A stretch of 64,000 bases of DNA, taken from contig NZ_CP019893.1 in the NCBI RefSeq assembly GCF_002156705.1, forward strand, positions 620,001-684,000, given 5' to 3'. Origin of the DNA: Natrarchaeobaculum aegyptiacum. GTDB lineage: Archaea; Halobacteriota; Halobacteria; Halobacteriales; Natrialbaceae. Position numbers and translations under genes: made by a program. Positions 24,761-34,175 of the stretch are shown piece by piece. The stretch's first letter is position 1; each line of letters starts with the position of its first letter. The notes beneath the pieces are model-generated. The model did not search any database, was not told the origin of the DNA, and worked only from the letters and a program-made list of their open reading frames with translations.

Positions 24761-25537
24761 TCAGTAGTCGACTTCGACCTCGACGATCGTGAGAACGACT
24801 CGATCGGGTTCGTGCTCACCGTCCCAGCCCTCGAGGACGTCGTCCCAGGCGTCGCCGTAGCGGGTGTCCGGATCCTCGGCCCGAATCTCGAGGTCGTCGC
24901 CCTCGAGCACTTTCGTCGTCCGATCCTCGACGTGCATCGAGACGCCGATGCTCCCGTCGCTCCGGAGCGAGCGTTCGTCGGCGTCGATCGCGACCAGCGA
25001 GATGACCGCCGTGTCCGTCTCCTCGTTGTACCTGATCGGCGGGTACTCGCGGACGACGCTGTCGACCTCGCCGTCGAACTCGGTCGCGCGGATCACGCCG
25101 CCGCTCTCGTAGGCGATTTCCTCGCTGCCGTGTTCGTACCGGAAGGTTCCGAGGGTGAGTTTTCCGTCGTCGGTGACGTTCTCGAACTCGGGGTGTTCGT
25201 CCTCGAGCGGGCGGTCGTTGGCGGTGATGTTGAGCGTCGTTCCGTTGGGGCTCGTCACCACGGATCCCGACTGCATCGCGATCTCACCGTAGCGGTGCTC
25301 GACGCCGTCGTACCGGACGACATCGTCGAAGTTCTCGGCCAGTGCGCTCATCGCTCGTTCGGCGTTGTTCACCTGCTCGAACTCCTGATACTCTTCCATC
25401 GCCTGGAAGGCCGTCATCGAGAGGAGACCGACCGACGCGAGGATGATGCCAAAGACCATCACGAACGCCAGCACCTCGGAGACGCCGCGATCACCGTCTC
25501 TCGAGTCAGCTCCCGGGGTGAACGCCTGCGACTTCAT
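24761..25537 (-). CDS. Pilin-like protein with class III signal (DUF7289-like)
   Basis: 258 residues, last gene of the pil operon. The N terminus reads DRGVSEVLAFVMVFGIILAS: a charged stretch, Gly, then a hydrophobic helix of about 22 residues, the layout of an archaeal prepilin cut after Gly by PibD. This is the closest of the five to a classical pilin. The rest is an extracellular acidic beta-rich domain (GTTLNITANDRPL, GGVIRATEFDGEVDSVVREYPPIRY). The start is ATG 25537. It overlaps the upstream gene by four bases. The family number is from memory. A minor pilin or pilus-tip role is inferred from the PilB/PilC context. Confidence 0.75.
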   Translation of the reverse strand: MKSQAFTPGADSRDGDRGVSEVLAFVMVFGIILASVGLLSMTAFQAMEEYQEFEQVNNAERAMSALAENFDDVVRYDGVEHRYGEIAMQSGSVVTSPNGTTLNITANDRPLEDEHPEFENVTDDGKLTLGTFRYEHGSEEIAYESGGVIRATEFDGEVDSVVREYPPIRYNEETDTAVISLVAIDADERSLRSDGSIGVSMHVEDRTTKVLEGDDLEIRAEDPDTRYGDAWDDVLEGWDGEHEPDRVVLTIVEVEVDY

Positions 25538-26064
25538 CGGGTCACCTCCTCGAGCGTGATCTCTTCGTTCCCTTCGTCGTAGCGGACTTCGATCGTGCCA
25601 CCGGGGACCGCGGCGTCGGTGTCGAGGGCCGTCTCGTTCGACACCGGGACGTGCGTCGTCACGTCCGCGTCGGTCGCGGTCAACTCGAGACAGGGATTCG
25701 TGCTGTTGATCAACGGTGCTTCACTGTTGCACGTGTCCGAATCGAGTATTTCGACGGTGTACCCGGAGTTCGCGACCGTTCGCGGGTGATCGGCGACGAC
25801 AGTCACGCTTCCATCACCGTCAGGTGCCAGCCGGTCGACACTGCCGACCTCGCCGGCGAGTCGTTCGCCGATCGTCTCGAGAGAGGTCTCGGCAGACCGG
25901 TCTGTCTCGGTCTCGAGCATCCCGCCGGCGCTGGTGACGAGCATCGCCACGAGGATGGTCGTGATGGCGATGGTCAGGACGTGGGTGATCGCGATCGAGA
26001 CGGCGCGATCGTCACCTGTGAGTGAGTTCGTCGAAGCTGTGGACTCGCGTCTGGATCTGGTCAT
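25534..26064 (-). CDS. Pilin-like membrane-anchored protein (DUF7266-like)
   Basis: 176 residues with one N-terminal hydrophobic helix preceded by DDRAVSIAITHVLTIAITT. The residue before the helix is Ala rather than Gly, so PibD processing is less certain here. The exported part has two Cys (DSDTCNSE and STNPCLEL) that could form a disulfide, and a pattern of alternating strands. ATG 26064 overlaps the stop of the preceding gene (ATGA). The family name is from memory; the function is unknown beyond the pilus-like context. Confidence 0.72.
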   Translation of the reverse strand: MTRSRRESTASTNSLTGDDRAVSIAITHVLTIAITTILVAMLVTSAGGMLETETDRSAETSLETIGERLAGEVGSVDRLAPDGDGSVTVVADHPRTVANSGYTVEILDSDTCNSEAPLINSTNPCLELTATDADVTTHVPVSNETALDTDAAVPGGTIEVRYDEGNEEITLEEVTR

Positions 26065-26873
26065 CGTTGCTCACCGTAGACGTTGATCTCCCTGTTCTCG
26101 TCGTGATACGAGACGGTACTCGACTCGTAGGTAACGTCGAGTGTCACCGCAAGCACGTCGTCGTTTGACGATTCGTAGTAGACGCTGCCATCTGAAACAG
26201 CAGCATCGAGTTCGATGTCATCGTACGTCTCTCCATCCTCGATGGGGTCCAGTGCCGGCTCACAGTCACTGTCCGTCGGAGCGGAGACGGATCCGGTAAC
26301 GAGATCGACTCGCGCTGTATCGCTCTGGATCTCACAGGATCCACTGGGGCTGTCGACGTCGTAGGACCCACTGATTCCCTCGATTGTGATCGCCTCGAGT
26401 GAACCGGAGCGGTTTGCCACGATCGTGACCTCACCAGTGTCGTCTGCCAGCTCGAGTTCGAAATGACCGATCTCATCGCTGTCGACGATCGTTTCATCGT
26501 TATACGATGAGAGGTCAGCGCCGGCCGTTCCGCTGGTGACGTCGTCGACCCCGGCGTCGACGAGTACAGGCTGGCTGTTGACTTTCGTTTCCCGATACTG
26601 GTCGAACAATTCGTCCTCGAGAACGTCCTCGAAGTCACTACTCATCGATCCGCCAGCGTTCGCATACAGGGCAAGGTCGACGACCGCCGCCTCGAGTTCC
26701 TGATCGACCAGTTCGGCATCTGCGGTGCTCTGGCTGGTCGAACTCGAGGAGATCGTCTCGGTGTAGAGGACGCCGTTGAAGACGACGACGACGCCGAGGA
26801 CGATGAACGCGATGACGACGGCGGCGATGAGGATGATCTGGCCGCGGTCGCGACGCTGGTCGTCGATCACCAT
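26061..26873 (-). CDS. Pilin-like membrane-anchored protein (DUF7261-like)
   Basis: 270 residues. The N terminus is MVIDDQRRDRGQIILIAAVV, that is DRG before the hydrophobic helix of about 22 residues, the same class III-like junction as its neighbours. The exported domain is Ser-, Asp- and Val-rich with two Cys (SGSCEIQS and DSDCEPAL). The ATG overlaps the upstream stop by seven bases (TGGTGATC). Codon use is somewhat less GC-rich than in the flanking genes, which is common for haloarchaeal surface proteins. The function is inferred only from the operon. Confidence 0.72.
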   Translation of the reverse strand: MVIDDQRRDRGQIILIAAVVIAFIVLGVVVVFNGVLYTETISSSSTSQSTADAELVDQELEAAVVDLALYANAGGSMSSDFEDVLEDELFDQYRETKVNSQPVLVDAGVDDVTSGTAGADLSSYNDETIVDSDEIGHFELELADDTGEVTIVANRSGSLEAITIEGISGSYDVDSPSGSCEIQSDTARVDLVTGSVSAPTDSDCEPALDPIEDGETYDDIELDAAVSDGSVYYESSNDDVLAVTLDVTYESSTVSYHDENREINVYGEQR

Positions 26874-27502
26874 ATGGTCAGTCGCACCTCCACGACGTTG
26901 TACACTGGTTCGTTCGGTTCGGCTTTCGGAATGGTTCGAGCGTCTCCGTTGACGTCGCTGACGTTCATCCAGTTACTCCCGTCGTACGCTTGATCGTCGT
27001 CGAGGACTGCGATCGTGTAACTCGCCGTCTGGGCCCCACTCGAAGGACTTCCCTGATAGACGAGCGATTTCGTTTCGAAGTCGCCGTCGTCGTCCGTGTA
27101 GTGGATCTCGACGTTGTAGTTCCACCCTTGCTGGGCGAAACTCTGGTTCATGATTTGCCCGAGCGTCGAGACGTTTGCGAACTGATCGGTCGAGTAGGTT
27201 CCGTTGTCCGCTTCTCGATTCGGATTCTCGCTGATATCGGTGTCACCGAATCCGCCCTCACCGTCCCAGTAGAGGATCGTTTCGGTCAGATCGCCGTCCT
27301 GATCGGCGACGACGAGGGCATCCTGTGCTTCCTGTTGCATCTGGGCCTGGATCGATCGGTCGGCTAACCCGCCGGTCGACGGCGTCAACACCACTGCCTG
27401 CAGTGCGAACAGAACCGCCATCACGAGGACCATCGCACTGATGAACCCCTCGAGCGTGTAGGCCTGGCCGCGATCTGCCATCTCGTTGTTCGGCCCTTTC
27501 AT
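26867..27502 (-). CDS. Pilin-like membrane-anchored protein (DUF7288-like)
   Basis: 211 residues from ATG 27502. MADRGQAYTLEGFISAMVLV is a textbook junction: DRG, then Gln, hydrophobic residues and Glu at position 5 after the predicted cut, as in type IV pilins. The exported part has N-glycosylation sequons (NGT, NVS, NQS) and several aromatic strands. A GTG at 27511 that overlaps the upstream stop is the alternative start. It should be a PibD substrate assembled by the PilB/PilC pair encoded upstream. No further function is visible. Confidence 0.75.
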   Translation of the reverse strand: MKGPNNEMADRGQAYTLEGFISAMVLVMAVLFALQAVVLTPSTGGLADRSIQAQMQQEAQDALVVADQDGDLTETILYWDGEGGFGDTDISENPNREADNGTYSTDQFANVSTLGQIMNQSFAQQGWNYNVEIHYTDDDGDFETKSLVYQGSPSSGAQTASYTIAVLDDDQAYDGSNWMNVSDVNGDARTIPKAEPNEPVYNVVEVRLTIW

Positions 27503-27504
27503 GA

Positions 27505-28056
27505 TTACCACACCGTCACCTCGAGTCGGCAGGCCGGCTCACAGTCGCCCGGATCGGCCGACGTGTCGTCGACCGTTACGATCCGGGCGGAACTCGCCGC
27601 CGGCTGGCCGTCGTAGGGCTCACCGCCGGAGAGTGCGGTCGCATTGACTGGCTCGCCCTCGAGCGTTTCGATCGAGACGTTGACCGAGTCGAAGATCACG
27701 TCTTCGCTCGACCGGAGTGCCAGTGTATCGGTCAGGTTCTCCCCGGTGTACTCGGCCTCGAAGACCGCTCGATCCAGTTCGTTCGAGCCGTTCACACTCT
27801 CGGTATCGTGGACGATCTGATTCGCGATTCGTTCGGCCTGCGCCGTTTCCGAACCGCCGACGGCCGAATCGTACGGCGTGAGGATCGACGGTAGAAACGA
27901 GAAGACGAACGCGACGGCGAGGATGAACACGCCGATCCCGATCACGAAGTCCTGAGCGGTCTGACCGCGGTCGCGGCTACCGCCGTCTGGGTCGCCGACC
28001 CCCAGCTCGAGTGAGATCGTCCGGTCGCGTCGATCGCGATTCCCTGCCCCGGACAT
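27505..28056 (-). CDS. Pilin-like membrane-anchored protein (DUF7287-like)
   Basis: 183 residues. A 30-residue charged leader ends in SRDRGQTAQDFVIGIGVFIL, so the DRGQ junction and hydrophobic helix match the other members of the set. The exported domain carries sequons (NGS, NLT, NVS) and a Cys pair near the C terminus (GDCEPACRLEV). It is the first of the five after pilC, with one base between the two genes. All five share the DRG/DRA-helix architecture but little else in sequence, as expected for a set of minor pilins. Confidence 0.75.
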   Translation of the reverse strand: MSGAGNRDRRDRTISLELGVGDPDGGSRDRGQTAQDFVIGIGVFILAVAFVFSFLPSILTPYDSAVGGSETAQAERIANQIVHDTESVNGSNELDRAVFEAEYTGENLTDTLALRSSEDVIFDSVNVSIETLEGEPVNATALSGGEPYDGQPAASSARIVTVDDTSADPGDCEPACRLEVTVW

Positions 28057-28057
28057 A

Positions 28058-30124
28058 TCAGGCCACCATCGTCCAGCCTATCAGCGCGATCGTCGAGAGC
28101 AAGATCACGTACTTCAGGCCACTCAGAATGTCTGCGTCACGCATATAGCCACAGATGAATCCGGAGAGGATCCCTTGCAACGTGATCGCGTGGAAAAACA
28201 GCGTCGACAGCATGTCGACCTGGATGTTGGCGGCCATGTCCGCGTCCCCGAGTGCACCGCCAGCGCCCGCGTCGTCGACGCCTTCCGTGTCACCCGGCTC
28301 GAGGCCCGCCATCGTGTCGATGAACTGCGTCTGGAGGATCGCGATCACCGCCAGGACGGTCAGGAAGGTCATGATGATGATCACGACCTGCATCCGGGTG
28401 CGGGACTTGCGTTCGCGCTCGATGTCGTCGTGGTTTTCACTCGCGCGGGCGGCCGTCCGGAGCACGTCAGAGATTTCGTTCGACGCCTCCTGTGCTTCCG
28501 TGATCAGCCGCGTCGTCCGGGCGAGCCGTGGGATGTGGTACTTGTTGTTGAACTCGATGAGCGCCTCCTTCAGACTCGTCCCGTAGTTGACCTTGGTGTG
28601 CATCTCCTCGAACTCGCGAGCTAACTTGCCGGTCGTCGTCTCCGCGACGGCCTGCAGGGACTCGAGTAGCGTCAACCCGGTGTCGTTCGCACTCGAGAGT
28701 TTCCGCAGGTCCTCGGAGAGCTGGCTGATGACGGCGTTTCGGTGCCTGACGTTCCACTCTCGGAAGATCGACAGCGGAATGGCGATGATGTAAAGCGGCG
28801 CGTAGAGGTAGATGAACGTTCCCCAGACGGGGTTGTCGATCATCGCTCCCCACGAGGTGGGTGCCGAGCCGATCATGATCGCCGTTGCCACCAGTACCAG
28901 CGACGCGGGGACCGTCAACGCCAGCGTGTACAGCGGGTTGTCCCGGAAGAAAATGTGGGGGCGTCGCAAGACCGACATCGTCTCGTGGGTTCCCTCCCGG
29001 CTCTTGATCCGATCGAAGACGCTGTGCTCGCCAGTGAACTCCTCGACGAGCCCGAGGTCTAAGACGCCACCGCCCTGGGACTCCTGAACGCGGTGGTCGC
29101 TGTCGTCCATCGCGAGGTAGCCGTCGCCGGGCTCGTCGTGTTTCACCGTCGAGACGAGCACGAGGAAGCCAATCCCCAGCAGCGGGATGAGCGCGTACAC
29201 CGTCATGTACAGCATCTCGTTGGTCACGTCCGCCTGCGGGATCATCTGCATCACGACCATGATGATGATCAACAGCAACGGAAACAGCGACAGCGTCATG
29301 TACATCTCGCCGAACAGCTCGAGCGTCTCGAGGGTGAGCTCCTGTTCCTGTTTGGCCGTGCGCATGTGGAGTTCCTTCTTGTCCTCGAGGAAGTGTTGCA
29401 TGTCACCGCCGCTGTTGATGATCGAAAGCATGTCGGTGAGAAACTGCGAGAGTTCGTCACTCGGCGTCTCGAGGGCCTGCTTGCGGACGGCCGTCCGGTA
29501 GTCGACGTCGAAGTACTCTGTCTCTTTGACGATCGACTGGAACTCCATCGCGACCTCGCCGTAGGTGTCGTCGGCCTCGGCCATCGCCTCGATGATCTCG
29601 AGCTGGTTCAGCCCGCCCACCGAGAGGGCGTACATGAACGACACCGAGTCGGTCAGCAGCATGTTGATCTCGCGTTTGCGCGCCGACGCCCGCGAGTACG
29701 GGATGGCGACGAGCGAGCCAAAGCCGAGACCGAACCCGATCGATCCCAGAACGAGGCCGATCACGAGGATCAACGCCGGAATCCGGAGCAGTTCGATGAT
29801 CGCGAGCACCGTCTCGTTGCCCACCGGAATGCCGATGATGTGGTCGATCTGGATCAGCCCGGTGCCGAACAGACCGTACCCGAGCAAGATCCCCAGCAGC
29901 CACAGCGCGAGCCCGCTGATGAAGCCGACGCCGAGGGCTCGAGAGAGGTAGAGTTCGACGGTGTCGGTCATCCGGGCCTGGGCGAGTTTGGTTTCGACGT
30001 CGGCGACGAACTCGCTGTCTTCGCTGAAGAGTCGGTCGTACAGTGGGTAGAAGTACTCACCGAGTCGATCGGAGCCTGCTGATACCTCTCCTGCACCCGG
30101 CGCGTCGTCTGTCTGCAGGCTCAT
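28058..30124 (-). CDS. pilC: Type II/IV secretion membrane platform protein PilC (TadC/T2SSF)
   Basis: Inner-membrane platform on which the pilus or pseudopilus is built. The 688 residues contain two T2SSF domains (about 130-340 and 460-680) and eight to nine hydrophobic helices. Typical helices of the first domain are DSVSFMYALSVGGLNQLEIIEAMA and FLTDMLSIINSGGDMQHFLED; of the second, EDLRKLSSANDTGLTLLESL and EFNNKYHIPRLARTTRLITE. ATG 30124 overlaps the pilB stop by four bases. Two-domain fused PilC proteins of this length are usual in haloarchaea. It should work with the PilB ATPase and the five pilin-like proteins downstream. Confidence 0.93.
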   Translation of the reverse strand: MSLQTDDAPGAGEVSAGSDRLGEYFYPLYDRLFSEDSEFVADVETKLAQARMTDTVELYLSRALGVGFISGLALWLLGILLGYGLFGTGLIQIDHIIGIPVGNETVLAIIELLRIPALILVIGLVLGSIGFGLGFGSLVAIPYSRASARKREINMLLTDSVSFMYALSVGGLNQLEIIEAMAEADDTYGEVAMEFQSIVKETEYFDVDYRTAVRKQALETPSDELSQFLTDMLSIINSGGDMQHFLEDKKELHMRTAKQEQELTLETLELFGEMYMTLSLFPLLLIIIMVVMQMIPQADVTNEMLYMTVYALIPLLGIGFLVLVSTVKHDEPGDGYLAMDDSDHRVQESQGGGVLDLGLVEEFTGEHSVFDRIKSREGTHETMSVLRRPHIFFRDNPLYTLALTVPASLVLVATAIMIGSAPTSWGAMIDNPVWGTFIYLYAPLYIIAIPLSIFREWNVRHRNAVISQLSEDLRKLSSANDTGLTLLESLQAVAETTTGKLAREFEEMHTKVNYGTSLKEALIEFNNKYHIPRLARTTRLITEAQEASNEISDVLRTAARASENHDDIERERKSRTRMQVVIIIMTFLTVLAVIAILQTQFIDTMAGLEPGDTEGVDDAGAGGALGDADMAANIQVDMLSTLFFHAITLQGILSGFICGYMRDADILSGLKYVILLSTIALIGWTMVA

Positions 30125-33100
30125 GCGTCTCGGTCCTCCGCAGCGTCAGCCGGCGACCCGGTCTCTGCCGCCGATTCGGTTTCCTGATCGTCCGTAGTGA
30201 TCCCGTTGTCCCCGTCGTCTGAATTGGCGTCCCCCGCGAGACTGTCACCGAAGACCGACGGCGACCTCGACCTGTCGGTCGAGTCGCCAGCGGCGTCGAA
30301 CAGCGAACCGTCGTCGCCGTCGGTGTCGTCGACCGCGTCGGGGTCGTCACCGAAGGGCGCACCTGCTCCGGACCCGAAGATCGAATCGCTCTCGTTCGGG
30401 TCGGTGGATTCCGCCGGCGTCTCCGACTCGGCGGTGGGTGCTGGCGACGAGTCAGCGTCGGTTTCGGGCTGGGCCGGTGTCGGTTCCTCACCGTCGGCTG
30501 GTTCGGCACGGTCGCCGCTGGTCGATTCGTCCCGGCCGACTGGCTCGCCGTCCGGTTTCTCGTCGGCATCGGCGTCTCCCCCGGCCGTTGAGTGGTCGCG
30601 TTCGTCACCTGCGTCGGCGGCCACTCGAGTGGCGTCGGTCGATTCGTCCTCGACCCCGTGGTCGGCCGCTGTCTCGTTCGGTTCAGGGCTGGTCCCTTGC
30701 GTTCCGTCGAGAGCAGTGGCAGGCGAGCCAGTCGATTCGACGTCTGGGGGGGACTCGGCCGTCGTCTCGGGAGTTTCACCGGACGGATCGACGTCGCCGG
30801 TGGTAGATCCACCGGCGTCGTCTCCGCCGTCCTCGCGGTCGGCGCGGTCTTCGTCCGAACTGGACGGCAACTCGAGTCTTCCTTCCGGAAACATCGAGCT
30901 GCTGTCCGTCGGTGCGGCGGTGCCGGCGCCACGGTCGCCCCAGCTCGTTCCGGCTGTCTCGGAGCTGCGGCCGTCGTCGATCTGTTCGAGGGTCTCGCCC
31001 ATGTCGTCGAAGAGCGTGTCGAGCTCTTCGGCGTCAGCTTCGATCGAGTCGGCCGTCCGCTCGTCGTCTCTGGCAACCGGCAACTCGGAATCGGTACCCT
31101 CGGCAGCGCCGACCTCGCTTGCGCTCGCCGGTTCGGTGTCCGTTCCTGGCAATGCCGAAGGCGCCTCGCCGTCCTCGAGTGCCTCCGTCTCGTCGTCTGC
31201 GTCGCCCTCGAGTGACGCGTCGGCGGTGTCGAACCCGCCGTCGTCGGTCAACCAGGCTGGCTGCTCGCCTGCGTCGCCGCCGGCGAGCGGGCTCGAGTCG
31301 TCGACCTCCCAGCTCTCGTTGCCGAACGTGTCCTCGAACTCGACCGTTTCGCCCTCGAGGTCGCTGGGTTCCGACCCGGCGGGTGACGGATCGTCCATCG
31401 ACGGTGCAGACTGGACGCCGCCGAGGGCGCTCGCGAGGCCACTGGGAACCTGCCCGCGGTACTCTTCGAACAGCGACTCTTCGGCTCGCTCGAGGATGTC
31501 CGTCGAGAGGTTGTAGGTCTCGTCGGTCGCGTCGGGACGCGGGACGAGTTCTTCCTTCTCGGGATCGACGTCGATCAGGACGCTCTCCATCTCCCGGAGG
31601 TCCTCGAGACTGTCCTCGAGGTGCCCGTTCGCGATGAGCGTGAGGATCGTATCGGGATCGTTGATGAACGCCTGTACCGTGGCGGCGACCTCGGCGTAGG
31701 TGTTGAGCCCGTTCTTGATGAGATAGGCGAGGATGACCTGCCGCTTGAACAGCTCCGTCTCGAGTTTCTCGCGGGACCAGCCCCGGTCGAAGCGGATCTC
31801 TTCCAGGGTGTTGGAGTCGCCCATCTTGAGGAACTCGTCGGTCTCTGCTTGCCACTGGTAGACGTCCTGAACGTTGATCTCGTCGTGTTCGGCCTCGTAG
31901 TGGTTGATCTCGGTCAGGGACTTGTTCCGCCGGACCTTCCGTCCCTGCACCCGGGTCTGGGTCTGGATCGAGACCAGATCCAGCGCGGTGAACATCGTCT
32001 TCGAGACGTTGATCGGGTCCGTCGTAAACCGCTTCAGGACCTCGTCGACGGAGTCAGCGTGGAAGGTGGTGTAGGTAGTGTGGCCGGTCGACATGACCTG
32101 GAAGAGGGTCCGACCCTCCTCACCACGGATCTCACCCATCACGATGTAGTCGGGGCGCTGCCGGAGCGCGGCCTCGAGCAAGTCGAACTCGTCGACGTCG
32201 CCCTGTTCGTCGTCGGAGAACGAGGGTCGGGTGACGCTGGCGATCCAGTTTCGCTGGGGGAGTTCGACCTCGCGGGTGTCCTCGATGGAGACGATTTTCG
32301 CGCTGCTCGGGATAAACAGCGAGACCGCGTTCAGCGAGGTCGTCTTCCCGGACGCAGTACCGCCGGCGAAGATCAGGCTCTTGTGGTTCTCGATGGCGAG
32401 CCAGAGGAACGCCATCTCCTCGAGCGAGAAGGTGTTCCAGTTGATGAGGTCGATCGGGGTGAAGGGGACGTCCTTGAACTGACGGATGGTGTAGTTGGTC
32501 CCGTGGTCGGATACCTCTTTTCCGAGTGTCAGTTGTGCACGCGAGCCGTCGGGGAGGGTCGCGTCGACCTGCGGGAGTCGCTTGCTGATCCCCTTGCCGG
32601 ATCGCTGGGCGAGTTTGACGACGAAGTCGTCGAGTTCCTCTTTGCCGTGGTAGATGTTCGAGATGATCTGCTCGTACTCGGAGTGGTAGACGAAGACGGG
32701 CGAGTTGTACCCGTCACAGGAGATGTCCTCGACGTTGATGTCGTGTTTGATGCCGTCGATTCGCTCGTATCCGATGAAATCGCGCTTGAGCAGGTACAGG
32801 AGTTTCTCGACCTGATACTCGTTCAGCGTGCTCGGATCCTCTGCGAGGATGACCGGTTCGGGTCGAACCGAGATCCCCTCGAGTTCGGTGTTGCCGCCGC
32901 TGCCCTCTTCTGGGACCGCCGGCCTGGCTTCGTCACTCGAGTCTGCGCTCGCGGGTAAGTTCTCGGTCGCGTCCGAATCGTTTCCGTCTCCATCGCCGCC
33001 GCCGTCACTCGAGAACAGCGACTTGATCGAGTCGAGCAGTCCCGATCCGGAGCCGTTTCCAGAGCCGGAGTCGTCGCCCGGTCCCGACGAGTCCCCCGAC

Positions 33101-34149
33101 CGCGTCGGCGTCGCTCTCGAACGGAGACCCCCGCCCGGCTTTTCGAAGAGATCGTAGCGTTTGAGCAGCCGTCTGGTCTCGGTTTCGATGACGGATTTTC
33201 GTCCGTCCTCGGTGTTGTTCTCGGAGATGCTCTCGTCAGAGTACTTGATCGCCGTTCGCAGTTTGCCCGAGAGGAACTCCTTGAGTTCGGTCTCGATTTC
33301 GTTTAAGTGCGGCTCGATCACGTAGTACTTCTTCTCGTTTTCCTTCTCCGAGTGGAAGATGACGACGTACGTGTAGGGTTTGTTCACCCAGTAGCGCTCG
33401 ACCTCCCGGAAGTGGGTCTTCTTCTCGAGCGGGACGGCCTTCTCCAGGTCGTACCGGTTGGCGACGGTGGTCGTGTCGTCCGTATTCGAGAAGAACGCAT
33501 CTTCGTCGATGTCTTCCTGGACCGACACCGTCCGTTGCTCGAGAACGTCGTCGAGTGCCATCGCAGCGTCGCCGGCGGCAGAGAGCCGCGCCTCGAGGTC
33601 GTCCGGGTCGAAGCCGAGTGCCTCCGCTTCGTCGTGCCGGACGATCTCACCGCTTTTGTTTCGTGGGCGGCTCCCGTCGTCGTCGTAGTAGTACTCCCAC
33701 TTGTAGTGTTCCCAGGTCCAGACGTCCTTGGTGACCGGCGTCGTCTCCGGGTCGACGTACTCGAGAAAGCGCTCCTCGAGGACGTCCCGGTTGTCGCCAG
33801 CCAGCGCCAGGACCCATTCTTCGAGGTCGTCGGGGTGGAAACCGAGGTAGGCTTCCGGGTCGAACGAGACGGCGTCCCAGTCGTCGCCGCGAGGAACCGT
33901 CGGCTCCGCTCTCTCGTCCGTGTCGAGCCCCAGCTGTGCCTCGGGTCCGGTTCCCGACGGGTATAGCGACGCCACCTCGTCGCCGTACCCGTGTTCGTCC
34001 ATGAAGTCCGCCCACGTATAGTCGCCGACGCGGGCGGGATCGTCGCCCGCGCCGGCGGTGCCCTCGCGATCGTCGTCCGACGCGCCGTCGGATGCGTCGC
34101 CAGTGGAAAAGTCCCCGGCATCCGACTGGTCGGCCTCGTCAATAGCCAT
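30121..34149 (-). CDS. pilB: Type II/IV secretion ATPase PilB (VirB11/GspE family) with acidic C-terminal tail
   Basis: Cytoplasmic ATPase of 1342 residues that powers pilin assembly. The N-terminal domain (1-340) holds WVNKPYTYVVIFHSEKENEK and LGFHPDDLEEWVL; an acidic Ser/Gly linker follows at 345-425. The ATPase core has Walker A GGTASGKTT with Lys602, the Asp-box segment IVSIEDTREVELPQRNW, Walker B PDYIVMGEIRGEEGRTLFQ and the His-box STGHTTYTTFHADS. From about residue 870 to the end runs a 470-residue Asp/Glu/Ser/Thr-rich tail with no visible domain. ATG 34149 is chosen over an upstream TTG at 34158 because it fits leaderless spacing from the TATA-like AATTTTTT. First gene of the operon. 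Confidence 0.94.
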   Translation of the reverse strand: MAIDEADQSDAGDFSTGDASDGASDDDREGTAGAGDDPARVGDYTWADFMDEHGYGDEVASLYPSGTGPEAQLGLDTDERAEPTVPRGDDWDAVSFDPEAYLGFHPDDLEEWVLALAGDNRDVLEERFLEYVDPETTPVTKDVWTWEHYKWEYYYDDDGSRPRNKSGEIVRHDEAEALGFDPDDLEARLSAAGDAAMALDDVLEQRTVSVQEDIDEDAFFSNTDDTTTVANRYDLEKAVPLEKKTHFREVERYWVNKPYTYVVIFHSEKENEKKYYVIEPHLNEIETELKEFLSGKLRTAIKYSDESISENNTEDGRKSVIETETRRLLKRYDLFEKPGGGLRSRATPTRSGDSSGPGDDSGSGNGSGSGLLDSIKSLFSSDGGGDGDGNDSDATENLPASADSSDEARPAVPEEGSGGNTELEGISVRPEPVILAEDPSTLNEYQVEKLLYLLKRDFIGYERIDGIKHDINVEDISCDGYNSPVFVYHSEYEQIISNIYHGKEELDDFVVKLAQRSGKGISKRLPQVDATLPDGSRAQLTLGKEVSDHGTNYTIRQFKDVPFTPIDLINWNTFSLEEMAFLWLAIENHKSLIFAGGTASGKTTSLNAVSLFIPSSAKIVSIEDTREVELPQRNWIASVTRPSFSDDEQGDVDEFDLLEAALRQRPDYIVMGEIRGEEGRTLFQVMSTGHTTYTTFHADSVDEVLKRFTTDPINVSKTMFTALDLVSIQTQTRVQGRKVRRNKSLTEINHYEAEHDEINVQDVYQWQAETDEFLKMGDSNTLEEIRFDRGWSREKLETELFKRQVILAYLIKNGLNTYAEVAATVQAFINDPDTILTLIANGHLEDSLEDLREMESVLIDVDPEKEELVPRPDATDETYNLSTDILERAEESLFEEYRGQVPSGLASALGGVQSAPSMDDPSPAGSEPSDLEGETVEFEDTFGNESWEVDDSSPLAGGDAGEQPAWLTDDGGFDTADASLEGDADDETEALEDGEAPSALPGTDTEPASASEVGAAEGTDSELPVARDDERTADSIEADAEELDTLFDDMGETLEQIDDGRSSETAGTSWGDRGAGTAAPTDSSSMFPEGRLELPSSSDEDRADREDGGDDAGGSTTGDVDPSGETPETTAESPPDVESTGSPATALDGTQGTSPEPNETAADHGVEDESTDATRVAADAGDERDHSTAGGDADADEKPDGEPVGRDESTSGDRAEPADGEEPTPAQPETDADSSPAPTAESETPAESTDPNESDSIFGSGAGAPFGDDPDAVDDTDGDDGSLFDAAGDSTDRSRSPSVFGDSLAGDANSDDGDNGITTDDQETESAAETGSPADAAEDRDA

Positions 34150-34175
34150 TGGATTCAACCAGACCCCCTCCCTTC

